NCBI RefSeq assembly: GCF_009707865.1 | Contig: NZ_WMBA01000069.1 | Location: 1 to 42,230, forward strand | Length of the DNA stretch: 42,230 nucleotides | Direction of reading: 5' to 3' | Origin: Amycolatopsis pithecellobii | GTDB lineage: Bacteria > Actinomycetota > Actinomycetes > Mycobacteriales > Pseudonocardiaceae | Shown here: positions 20,226 through 27,564 of the stretch, piece by piece | Layout of the letters: each line of letters begins with the position of its first letter | How positions within the stretch are numbered: position 1 is the stretch's first letter | Notes under the pieces: model-generated | What the model saw: only the letters and a program-made list of their open reading frames with translations | The model's database searches: none | What the model was told of the DNA's origin: nothing | Made by a program: the position numbers and the translations under genes

Positions 20226-20340
20226 ATCTGCTCCTCAGGTGTTGCTTACCGATTCCAGTGTCGCAGGCGGCGCCCGGCCTGTGCCGAGAAGGTCCACTCT
20301 GGTTGTATGGAATCGATATCCGTCTTCGCCGGAGTGAGCC

Positions 20341-21846
20341 TTGTCCACACTTTCCGACCTGCTCGCCGAGAACACCGGCCTGTCCGGTGAGGCAGCCGAC
20401 CACCTGCAGGCCGTGGTGGCCGAGTGGCAGCTGCTGGCCGACCTGTCGTTCGCGGACTTCCTGCTGTGGGTCCCCGTCTCGCCGGAGTTGACCGCCGAGG
20501 GCGGCGACTTCGTGTGTGTCGCGCAGGCCCGGCCGACCACGGGGCTGACGGCGCATCCGGAGGATGTCGTCGGGGTCCGGGTCACCGCCGAGGAACATCC
20601 GCAGTTGCCGAAGGCGCTGCGTGAGCTGCGGATTTGCCGCGAGGAAGAGCCGCACTGGTACCGGGACCTGCCGATGCGGCGCGAGGCGGTGCCGGTGACT
20701 TTTGGTGGGCAGGTGATCGCGGTGCTGAGCCGCGAGACGAACCTGGCCGCGCCGCGGGTGCCGAGCCCACTGGAGGTCGCGTACCTGGGCAGCGCAGGCG
20801 ATCTGTGCCAGATGGTCGCGGACGGCACGTTCCCGAGCCCCGATTCGCACAGCGACGTGCACACGAGCCCACGCGTCGGGGACGGCCTGATCAGGCTGGA
20901 TGCCACGGGCAACGTCGTGTACGCCAGCCCGAACGGGTTGTCGGCCTACCACCGGATGGGGCACGAGGCAGACTTGGTGGGCACCAGGCTGGCCCCGCTG
21001 ACCCGCACGCTGATCCGGGACCCATTCGATGCGACGGAGGTCGCGCACCGGATCCTGGACGCGCTGGACGGCAAACCGGGCAGCCGCACGGAGGCCGAGT
21101 CGAGGCGGGGTGCTGCGGTGTTGTTCCGGGCGTTGCCGCTACGGCCGCATGGCCAGCCGGCGGGCGCGCTCGTGCTGGTCCGCGACGTGACCGAGGTAAA
21201 ACGGCGGGACCGGGCGTTGCTGTCGAAGGACGCGACGATCCGCGAGATCCATCACCGGGTGAAGAACAACCTGCAGACCGTGGCCGCGTTGCTGCGCCTG
21301 CAGTCCCGGCGCACAGCCAGCGACGAGGCACGACTTGCGCTGACGGAGTCGGTGCGGCGCGTGGCCTCGATCGCGATGGTGCACGAAGCGCTGTCGGTGT
21401 CGGTTGATGAGCGGGTAGACCTGGATCAGCTATTGGACAAGGTGCTACCCATGGTCGGGGAGGTCGCCACGGCCGAGTCGCGCGTGGGCATCCAGCGCAC
21501 AGGCTCGTTCGGTGTGGTCGTGGCCGAGATCGCCACGCCGCTGGTGATGGTGCTGGCAGAGCTGGTACAAAACGCGGTCGAACACGCTTTCCCGGGCGGG
21601 CGGCCGGGCAAGGTGGAAATCTCGGTCTCCCGCTCGGCACGCTGGCTGGACGTTTTGATTCGAGACAATGGTCGTGGCCTGCCTTCGGGTTTCTCCCTGG
21701 AACGCGCCGACGGACTCGGTTTGCAAATCGTCCGGACCCTGATCGAATCGGAATTGCGCGGTTCGCTTTCTTTACGTCGGGTGAAGGACGCGGAAACAAA
21801 GGGAACCGAAGCCGCACTGCGAATCCCCCTGAGCCGCCGGTTGTAA
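20341..21846 (+). CDS. pdtaS: PdtaS-like cytosolic sensor histidine kinase
   Basis: Soluble histidine kinase of the HisKA_2 class; in mycobacteria PdtaS signals to the antiterminator PdtaR. The 501-aa protein starts at TTG 20341 (STLSDLLAENTGL), with GGAG 7-10 bp upstream. The order is a GAF-like domain (about 1-150), a PAS domain (about 175-290; RLDATGNVVYASPNG), the H-box EIHHRVKNNLQTVAALLRLQ with His304/His305, and the ATPase domain (about 390-500) with ELVQNAVEHAFPGG, IRDNGRGLP and LGLQIV. No membrane helix is present. PdtaR is not in the window. Corresponds to Rv3220c; in M. tuberculosis whiB1 is also next door. Confidence 0.93.
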   Translation: MSTLSDLLAENTGLSGEAADHLQAVVAEWQLLADLSFADFLLWVPVSPELTAEGGDFVCVAQARPTTGLTAHPEDVVGVRVTAEEHPQLPKALRELRICREEEPHWYRDLPMRREAVPVTFGGQVIAVLSRETNLAAPRVPSPLEVAYLGSAGDLCQMVADGTFPSPDSHSDVHTSPRVGDGLIRLDATGNVVYASPNGLSAYHRMGHEADLVGTRLAPLTRTLIRDPFDATEVAHRILDALDGKPGSRTEAESRRGAAVLFRALPLRPHGQPAGALVLVRDVTEVKRRDRALLSKDATIREIHHRVKNNLQTVAALLRLQSRRTASDEARLALTESVRRVASIAMVHEALSVSVDERVDLDQLLDKVLPMVGEVATAESRVGIQRTGSFGVVVAEIATPLVMVLAELVQNAVEHAFPGGRPGKVEISVSRSARWLDVLIRDNGRGLPSGFSLERADGLGLQIVRTLIESELRGSLSLRRVKDAETKGTEAALRIPLSRRL

Positions 21847-21938
21847 ACGACCACCCACAAAACCGGCGCCGTGCAACAAAAAGCGGGCGCAGGGACCCAC
21901 CGTCCGGTCACCTTCCTGCGAAAAGGGACCACAGGGCA

Positions 21939-21959
21939 TCGCGCGGAGCGCGACTTAAA
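21939..21959 (+). terminator. Weak hairpin after the histidine kinase
   Basis: TCGCGC-gga-GCGCGA at 21939-21953 is followed by CTTAAAAA. The stem is only 6 bp, so it is a minor candidate beside the strong hairpin at 22002. Confidence 0.35.
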
Positions 21960-22001
21960 AAGATTGCCTCGCCTGCGGGCTGGCTCCGGGATAACGCGCG
22001 T

Positions 22002-22041
22002 TTAAAGGGCCGATACCACGGTTGTGGTATCGGCCCTTTAA
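22002..22041. terminator. Strong bidirectional terminator, pdtaS/whiB1
   Basis: TTAAAGGGCCGATACCAC (22002-22019), loop GGTT, and the exact complement at 22024-22041: 18 bp with no mismatch. The A/T-rich base gives a U-run in both directions. It lies between the convergent pdtaS and whiB1 genes, 24 bp from the whiB1 stop. Confidence 0.95.
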
Positions 22042-22065
22042 GTGTGTGTGTTGCGGGGGTGTGGC

Positions 22066-22320
22066 TCAGGCGTTGCTGTGGGTGCCGGTGTGAGCACGGC
22101 GGCGCTTGAGCGCGCGCCGCTCGTCTTCGCTCATACCGCCCCAGACACCGGCATCCTGCCCGCTGGCCAGAGCCCAGGCGAGACAGTCGGAAGCAACGGT
22201 GCAACGGTGGCAAACGGCCTTCGCCTCGGCGACCTGAAGCAGAGCGGGACCACTGTTCCCTACCGGGAAGAACAGCTCCGGGTCCTCGTCTCGGCAGGCC
22301 GCGTCGTGGCGCCAGTCCAT
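22066..22320 (-). CDS. whiB1: WhiB1 iron-sulfur transcription factor
   Basis: Small [4Fe-4S] regulator that binds region 4 of the main sigma factor and responds to nitric oxide; essential in mycobacteria. The 84-aa protein has the four cluster cysteines C9, C37, C40 and C46 (with CHRC and SDC), the turn GVWGG at about 58-62, and the basic tail RRALKRRRAHTG. Length and the start MDWRHDAACRDEDPELFFPVG fit WhiB1 rather than other paralogues. A GGAG ribosome binding site lies 6-9 bp upstream of ATG 22320. A CRP-type palindrome is centred about 80 bp upstream of the start. Confidence 0.95.
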   Translation of the reverse strand: MDWRHDAACRDEDPELFFPVGNSGPALLQVAEAKAVCHRCTVASDCLAWALASGQDAGVWGGMSEDERRALKRRRAHTGTHSNA

Positions 22321-22392
22321 CTCTGTGAGCTCCTTCTAATGGGCGCAGTACTATGCGCCACAGTCGTCATGGCGGTCGTGTTTTTGGGTGCT

Positions 22393-22408
22393 TGTGAATG
22401 CTTTCACG
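22393..22408. promoter_or_regulatory. CRP-family binding site upstream of whiB1
   Basis: TGTGA-ATGCTT-TCACG is one base away from the ideal TGTGA-N6-TCACA palindrome. It is centred about 80 bp upstream of the whiB1 start. In M. tuberculosis the cAMP receptor protein Rv3676 binds upstream of whiB1, so this looks like the conserved control site. Confidence 0.75.
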
Positions 22409-22593
22409 AAGCATCGCGTTCGACAAGGGTTTTCTTGGGATCGGTGAGTCAGCTCACCTGGTTGAGCGAAGCTCTGACCTGCGGTTTCTCGTCGAAACGA
22501 CCTTCGCAGAAGAACTACGGTGCGCTAAGCGGGTGCTTCGCGTCGACGAACGGCAACATGCACTTTGCCTCGTACGATCACTGCGCGAGCGTC

Positions 22594-23508
22594 TCAGCCG
22601 CCGACCAGAACGGTCAACGCGTGTGGGACGCTGACGAACTCGACCTGGTTCCGCCGGCCCACCGGATCGCCGTCTACCTGGAAGTTTACCGAATGCCGCG
22701 CCTCGATCCGCAGCTTCGGAAGATCGTCGTGGCGCACCAGATTCCGGCCACGGTGCTTCGCGTCCTCCCGCAAGGACTGCCGTGCGTGCCGGTAGACGGT
22801 CGGCAAGCCGAGGGCCCGCAGCGCGAACAGGCCGAGCCCCGTTTCAAACGACGTGCCGGTGTTGAAGCGCACCGGACGTGAGCCGAGATAGCTCCACGGG
22901 TCCGTGTTCGACACGAACGCGGTCCGCACCTCGACCGGCTCTTCGCCCGGGATATGCACGGTCAGCGGATCTTTGCCGCGCGGCGGGTTGAAGTAGCAGG
23001 CGACGGCCGAGCGGATGTACAGCAACGCATTGGTCTGCTTCCCGCGCCGGTCCGCGACTTCCGCGACGACATCGGCGTCCCAGCCGAGACCCGCGTTGAA
23101 AGTGAACCATCGCTCGTCGGCCTTGCCCAGCCCCACCGAACGGCTCTGCCCGTCCTCGACAGCTTGCAGTAGCTGGTGTGTGGCCTCCACCGGATCCCGC
23201 GAGATGCCCAGCGCACGGGCGAAAACGTTCGCCGAACCGCCGGGGACGACGCCGAGCGCGGTGCGGTCGGTCGGGCCGTCCGCGAGCAGTCCGTTGACGA
23301 CCTCGTTCACCGTTCCATCGCCGCCGTGCGCGACGACCACGTCGATACCTTCCCGTACGGCATCACGCGCCACGGCGAGGGCGTGCCCACGGTAGTCGGT
23401 TTCGACCACCTCGAGTTTCGCCTGGCTCGCCAGCGCATGGGCCAGCACATCGCGACCACCGGCCGTGGTCGACGTGGCCTGAGGGTTGACGACGAGAATC
23501 GCACGCAC
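22594..23508 (-). CDS. Diacylglycerol kinase-family lipid kinase
   Basis: Member of the DagK/LCB5 family that phosphorylates diacylglycerol or a related lipid. With GTG 23508 as start (MRAILVVNPQATSTTAGG) it is 304 aa, the usual length. The catalytic domain shows VVNPQATST, the glycine-rich nucleotide loop VVAHGGDGTVNEVVNGL, and LGVVPGGSANVFARALG. The C-terminal half has NAGLGWDADVV and the end INFQVDG-like NFQVDGDPVG. Substrate cannot be named. It precedes whiB1 on the same strand with a 273-bp gap. Corresponds in position to Rv3218. Confidence 0.88.
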   Translation of the reverse strand: MRAILVVNPQATSTTAGGRDVLAHALASQAKLEVVETDYRGHALAVARDAVREGIDVVVAHGGDGTVNEVVNGLLADGPTDRTALGVVPGGSANVFARALGISRDPVEATHQLLQAVEDGQSRSVGLGKADERWFTFNAGLGWDADVVAEVADRRGKQTNALLYIRSAVACYFNPPRGKDPLTVHIPGEEPVEVRTAFVSNTDPWSYLGSRPVRFNTGTSFETGLGLFALRALGLPTVYRHARQSLREDAKHRGRNLVRHDDLPKLRIEARHSVNFQVDGDPVGRRNQVEFVSVPHALTVLVGG

Positions 23509-23769
23509 AACCGCAGCGTAGGTCAACCACTGCCGCCACGGCGGGGAGCGGAGTGCGAAGTCACTCCGAACCGATCCGAGTGCCGGTGGACCTCCCATCA
23601 TTCGTCCAGCGCCGCTCGTCGTGACAAGTGCACCCGGGCCGACCGCCCGCTCGCCGACGACACTCAGATCTTCACCCTGGCAGCCGCCATTCGAAAACGG
23701 CCGACCGGGTGGCATACCATCGAAAGTGCTCACACAAGGTCACCGCCGCAGGTGGAAGGCGTTTTTCCC

Positions 23770-24243
23770 GTGCCGATCGCAGACAAGATCGCTCCCGCGC
23801 CCCGCGAGGTCCGGCTCGCCGGGCTGGTCACCGCGTTGCCCGGTCTCGGCCTGCTCGCGCTCGCCATCGTGCTGCTGGCCGCCCACGGCAGCTCCGACGC
23901 GCCGCGCAACAACCTCCTCGCTGAGGCGGGCTTCTACGTCGTGTTCGGGCTCGCCATCCTCGGCTGCGCCGCCGGGCTGGCGACGGGGCACACCTGGGCA
24001 CGCTCGCCGGGCGTGGTGACGGCGTTGCTCACCGTGGGCGCCGGCTGGTATCTCACCGGGCCGTCCGGGCAGCCGGGACCGGGAGTGCCGGTCATCCTGC
24101 TCGGGCTGCTGGTCATCGTGCTGCTGTTCCGGCAGCCGTCGCGGGCGTGGGCGCTCGGCCAGCGGCCGGGCGAGAGCGAAGAGGAAGCCGCCGAGCGCGG
24201 CGGTCTCGAAGGCCGCCACACCGAGCGCGACAAGAACGACTGA
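23770..24243 (+). CDS. Four-helix membrane protein (Rv3217c-like)
   Basis: A 157-aa integral membrane protein of unknown function. Four hydrophobic helices can be seen: LVTALPGLGLLALAIVLLAA, AGFYVVFGLAILGCAAGLA, GVVTALLTVGAGWYL and GVPVILLGLLVIVLLF. A short cytoplasmic tail rich in Glu, Arg and Lys (ESEEEAAERGG) follows. The start GTG 23770 has GGAAGG about 13 bp upstream; the open frame extends well upstream but the extra part does not look like protein. It diverges from the lipid kinase. The Rv3217c match rests on position and topology. Confidence 0.75.
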   Translation: MPIADKIAPAPREVRLAGLVTALPGLGLLALAIVLLAAHGSSDAPRNNLLAEAGFYVVFGLAILGCAAGLATGHTWARSPGVVTALLTVGAGWYLTGPSGQPGPGVPVILLGLLVIVLLFRQPSRAWALGQRPGESEEEAAERGGLEGRHTERDKND

Positions 24244-24245
24244 CC

Positions 24246-24722
24246 TCAGGCGGCGCGGGCGAGCTTGTCCAGCGCCGTGTCGGTGAGGCGGTAGACCGTC
24301 CACTCGTCCATCGCGATGGCACCGAGCGACTTGTAGAAGCCGGTCGCCGGGTTCCAGTCGAGCACCGACCATTCCAGCCGCTGGTAACCGTGCTCGACGC
24401 ATTCGCGCGCGAGGGTCGCCAGCAGCGCCTTGCCGAGGCCGGAGCCACGCAGCTCCGGCCGGACGTAAAGATCCTCAAGGTAGATCCCGTGTACGCCGCG
24501 CCAGGTCGAGAAGTTCAGGAACCACAAGGCGAATCCGACGATCTGCTCGTCCTGCTCGGCGACGTGCGCGAACACCGCCGGTGACTTGCCGAACAGTGCC
24601 GCGTGCAGCTTCTCGGCGTTGAGCCGGCACTCCGCCGGCGCCTTCTCATACGCGGCGAGATCGTGCACCAGCTGCACGAGACTGTCTACATCGGACTCTT
24701 GAACGCGACGGATCTCGGCCAT
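24246..24722 (-). CDS. GNAT N-acetyltransferase (diamine acetyltransferase-like)
   Basis: Acetyl-CoA-dependent acetyltransferase, 158 aa, single GNAT domain. The CoA loop is VRPELRGSGLGKALL (RxxGxG type) after the strand YLEDLYV. The start MAEIRRVQESDVDSLVQLVHDLAAYEKA and the end WNPATGFYKSLGA resemble spermidine/spermine-type acetyltransferases, but the substrate is not proven by this. It follows the histidine phosphatase gene on the same strand with a 12-bp gap, so the two are likely one operon. Corresponds in position to Rv3216. Confidence 0.87.
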   Translation of the reverse strand: MAEIRRVQESDVDSLVQLVHDLAAYEKAPAECRLNAEKLHAALFGKSPAVFAHVAEQDEQIVGFALWFLNFSTWRGVHGIYLEDLYVRPELRGSGLGKALLATLARECVEHGYQRLEWSVLDWNPATGFYKSLGAIAMDEWTVYRLTDTALDKLARAA

Positions 24723-24734
24723 GGCGGACCTTCT

Positions 24735-25316
24735 CTACGACGGCGGGATGTTGAGGTGCTCGATCTTGGGTTCGCCCCGCTCGTTGCCCAGCACCGAGAC
24801 CCCGGCCGGGTCGAGTCCGAAGTGGACACCGGCGGTGGCCGGCAGGCCCAGCCAGCGGGCCACCAGCACCCGGCTGAAATGTCCGTGTCCGACCAGGATC
24901 ACCTCGGTGTCGGCGAGTGCGGCGCGCACCCGGTCGAGGACCTTATCGGCACGTGCCGTCACGTCCGCGGCGCCTTCGCCGCCGGGCAGGGGCCCTGTCC
25001 ACACCGTCCAGCCCGGCACCGTCTCCCGGATCTGGGGAGTGGTGAGGCCCTCATAGTCGCCGTAGTCCCATTCGGCCAGGTCATCGGTGATCTCGCCGAC
25101 CATCAGCCCGGCCAGTTCCGCGGTGCGCACCGCGCGCCGGCGCGGGCTGGTCAGTACCAGCGCCGGGCCTTTGCGCAGGGTCGACAGGGTCAGCCCGGCC
25201 GACCTCGCCTGGCTTTCCCCGGCGGGGGTCAAGGGGATGTCCGTGCGGCCGGTGTGACGGCCGTTCACCGACCACTCTGTCTGGCCGTGCCTCAGCAAGA
25301 AAAGCTCATGGTCCAC
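24735..25316 (-). CDS. Histidine phosphatase (Rv3214-like acid phosphatase)
   Basis: Histidine phosphatase superfamily member, 193 aa. The phospho-His lies in LLRHGQTEWS (RHG motif), with the second His in LVGHGHFSRVL. Other parts are LTSPRRRAVRTAEL and the acid residue in LAEWDYGDYEGL. M. tuberculosis Rv3214, named gpm2, is a broad acid phosphatase rather than a mutase, and the same is likely here. Start is GTG 25316; TATCTT about 12 bp upstream could be a -10 box, which would leave almost no leader. Confidence 0.88.
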   Translation of the reverse strand: MDHELFLLRHGQTEWSVNGRHTGRTDIPLTPAGESQARSAGLTLSTLRKGPALVLTSPRRRAVRTAELAGLMVGEITDDLAEWDYGDYEGLTTPQIRETVPGWTVWTGPLPGGEGAADVTARADKVLDRVRAALADTEVILVGHGHFSRVLVARWLGLPATAGVHFGLDPAGVSVLGNERGEPKIEHLNIPPS

Positions 25317-25407
25317 GGTTGCGAAGATAGAGCACTTCTGCCTTGCTACCGGCTAGTAACCGAGTTTGGCGACGAGGGCTTCGACCTACCGCTACCCGTC
25401 ACGATCG

Positions 25408-26004
25408 TCAGCGCAGCGTCGCGTAGTAGGCCCGGCATGTCTCGTAGTCCGGCAGCAGGCCGGCAGCCCGTGCCTCGGCGAACGTCGGCGCTTGAGTGTC
25501 CTTTTCGGACAGAATCGGCGGGATGCCGGCCGGCCATGGCAGGTCCAGTTCTGGGTCCAACGGGGTGATGCCGTGCTCGCCGGCCGGGTTGTAGGCCGTG
25601 GAGCACAGGTACGACATGGCGGTGTTGTCCTCGAGCGCGACGAACGCGTGGCCGAGACCTTCGGCGATATACACCGCGCGGAACTCGACCGAGTCGAGGC
25701 GGGTGGCGTCCCACCGGCCGAAGGTCGGCGAGCCGACGCGCAGGTCGACGATCACGTCGAGCAGCGCACCGCTCGTGCAGTACACGTACTTCGCCTGCCC
25801 CGGCGGGGTGTCCGCGAAGTGCACGCCGCGGATGGTGCCGCGCTTGGAGACGCTGTGGTTGGTCTGGGCCAGTCGCAGCGGATGCCCGATGGCCTCGACG
25901 AGCGCCGGTTCCTGGAACAGTGCGACGAACAGGCCGCGGTGGTCGGGGAACTGCTGCGGCGTGAACTCGAAGGCGTCCCGGACGGCCAGCTCGCGGATTT
26001 TCAT
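25408..26004 (-). CDS. dTDP-4-dehydrorhamnose 3,5-epimerase-like sugar epimerase
   Basis: RmlC/EvaD-type cupin epimerase acting on dTDP-4-keto-6-deoxy sugars. The 198-aa protein has LFQEPALVEAIGHPLRLAQTNHSVS, the active-site His in GTIRGVHFAD, VYCTSGALLDVIVDLRVGSPTFG, and GLGHAFVALEDNTAMSYLCS. The usual RGLHYQ reads RGVHFAD, and no rmlA, rmlB or rmlD lies nearby, so it may act in modified deoxysugar synthesis for a natural product or glycan rather than in the cell-wall rhamnose pathway. Start ATG 26004 gives MKIRELAVRDAF. It diverges from the malic enzyme gene. Confidence 0.87.
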   Translation of the reverse strand: MKIRELAVRDAFEFTPQQFPDHRGLFVALFQEPALVEAIGHPLRLAQTNHSVSKRGTIRGVHFADTPPGQAKYVYCTSGALLDVIVDLRVGSPTFGRWDATRLDSVEFRAVYIAEGLGHAFVALEDNTAMSYLCSTAYNPAGEHGITPLDPELDLPWPAGIPPILSEKDTQAPTFAEARAAGLLPDYETCRAYYATLR

Positions 26005-26058
26005 GAGGAAAAGGTAGCGCCAGACCCTTCCCAAGCCGGACGGACGTCTTGCTTTCCG

Positions 26059-26070
26059 CTGGTTGACCAG
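26059..26070. promoter_or_regulatory. Palindrome in the epimerase/malic enzyme intergenic region
   Basis: CTGGT-tg-ACCAG is a short palindrome 55 bp upstream of the epimerase start, in the 288-bp divergent region. It may be an operator. The region also holds GGGGA-tg-TCCCC near 26255-26266 and the ribosome binding site GGGAGGG of the malic enzyme; nothing else stands out. Confidence 0.35.
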
Positions 26071-26292
26071 CATTTTTTGTGATGTCGACCGCACCTGGTC
26101 GCGACTGCCCGTACTGGTGCTGTCAAACTGGGGTGACCGCCGCGTCCGCGGCCGCCGCCTCACCAAGGGCTGCCGGACGGGACGCCTGGCCGGTAGGCGG
26201 CGCCACCGCGCCGGGCTGCCGAGCAGCAAAAGCCAGTTCGTACTGGGGAATTCGGGGATGTCCCCGCTCGCAGTCCCGGGAGGGATTCGACC

Positions 26293-27492
26293 ATGACTCA
26301 AGTTGAGACGAACGCGCTGGACGAAGATCATTCGTCGCCGGTCACCGACGCCGAGATCTTCGCCGGGCACGAGGGCGGCAAGCTGTCCGTCGCCGCGACC
26401 CGGCCGATCTCGCGGCCGCGGGACCTTTCGATCGCTTACACCCCTGGCGTGGCGAAGGTGAGCCGCGCGATCGCGGAGGAGAAGTCGCTCGCGAAGCGAT
26501 ACACCTGGGCAGACCGGCTCGTCGTCGTGGTCAGCGACGGCACCGCCGTGCTGGGCCTCGGTGACATCGGCCCGAGCGCGTCGCTGCCGGTGATGGAAGG
26601 CAAGTCGGTGCTGTTCAAGACATTCGGCGGGCTCGACTCGATCCCGCTGGTGCTGGACACGACCGACGTGGACGAGATCGTCGAGACGCTGGTGCGGCTG
26701 CGCCCGTCGTACGGTGCGGTGAACCTCGAGGACGTCGCCGCGCCGCGCTGCTTCGAGCTGGAGGACAAACTCAAGGCGGCGCTGGACTGCCCGGTCATGC
26801 ACGACGACCAGCACGGCACGGCGATCGTGACGCTCGCGGCGCTGCGCGGGGCGAATCTGGTGCTGGGTAAGGAAATTGGCAATCAGCGGGTGGTGGTCTC
26901 CGGTGCGGGCGCGGCCGGGGTGGCCTGCGCGAAGATCCTGCAGGAGGCCGGTATCGGTGACGTCACGCTGCTGGACTCGAAGGGCATCATCTCGCGGGGC
27001 CGCGCCGGCCTGAACCCGATCAAGGAGCAGCTCGCCGCGACGACGAACTCGGCGGGCCTGACCGGCGGGCTCGCCGACGCGCTGCGTGGTGCCGACGTGT
27101 TCCTCGGCCTGTCCGGCGCGACGATCGACGAGTCGCTGCTCGGCACGATGGCCGACGACCCGATCGTGTTCGCACTGTCCAATCCGGACCCCGAGGTGCA
27201 CCCGGAGGCGGCGGCCGAGCACGCGGCGATCGTGGCCACTGGGCGCAGTGACTTCCCGAACCAGATCAACAACGTGCTGGCTTTCCCCGGCGTGTTCCGC
27301 GGTGCGCTGGACGCCGGCGCGCGGGCGATCACCGAGAACATGAAGCTCGCCGCGGCGGATGCGATCGTCGCGGTGGCACAGGACGATCTCGGCCCTGACC
27401 GGATCGTGCCGAGCCCGCTGGACCCGCGGGTGGCCCCGGAAGTGGCCGCCGCGGTCGCGAAGGCGGCGGTGGCGGACGGCGTCACCGGCTAG
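26293..27492 (+). CDS. NAD(P)-dependent malic enzyme, short form
   Basis: Converts malate to pyruvate and CO2 with reduction of NAD(P)+, linking the TCA cycle to pyruvate and NADPH. The 399-aa protein has the malic N-domain (SIAYTPGVAKVSRAI, GTAVLGLGDIGPSASLPVMEGK, MHDDQHGTAIVTLAAL) and the nucleotide-binding domain (VVVSGAGAAGVACAKIL, LSNPDPEVHPEAA). It lacks the C-terminal phosphotransacetylase domain of longer MaeB proteins. ATG 26293 has GGGAGGG 9-15 bp upstream. A hairpin after the stop ends it before the ABC ATPase. Confidence 0.95.
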   Translation: MTQVETNALDEDHSSPVTDAEIFAGHEGGKLSVAATRPISRPRDLSIAYTPGVAKVSRAIAEEKSLAKRYTWADRLVVVVSDGTAVLGLGDIGPSASLPVMEGKSVLFKTFGGLDSIPLVLDTTDVDEIVETLVRLRPSYGAVNLEDVAAPRCFELEDKLKAALDCPVMHDDQHGTAIVTLAALRGANLVLGKEIGNQRVVVSGAGAAGVACAKILQEAGIGDVTLLDSKGIISRGRAGLNPIKEQLAATTNSAGLTGGLADALRGADVFLGLSGATIDESLLGTMADDPIVFALSNPDPEVHPEAAAEHAAIVATGRSDFPNQINNVLAFPGVFRGALDAGARAITENMKLAAADAIVAVAQDDLGPDRIVPSPLDPRVAPEVAAAVAKAAVADGVTG

Positions 27493-27516
27493 GGTTGCCG
27501 TAAGGCTGTCGCGTAG

Positions 27517-27546
27517 CGGCCGGTCTCCCTGGTGGGAGGCCGGCCG
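27517..27546 (+). terminator. Hairpin after malic enzyme
   Basis: CGGCCGGTCTCCC (27517-27529), loop TGGT, GGGAGGCCGGCCG (27534-27546): a 13-bp stem with one G-U pair in RNA, followed by TTCG. It lies 24 bp after the stop and ends just before the ribosome binding site of the next gene. Confidence 0.8.
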
Positions 27547-27564
27547 TTCGTGGAGGAGGCGGAC

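Noticed and set aside
20308..20334. GGAAT near the histidine kinase start as a second SigH promoter.
   Set aside because: No GTT lies at the required 18-bp spacing; the triplet there is GAG.
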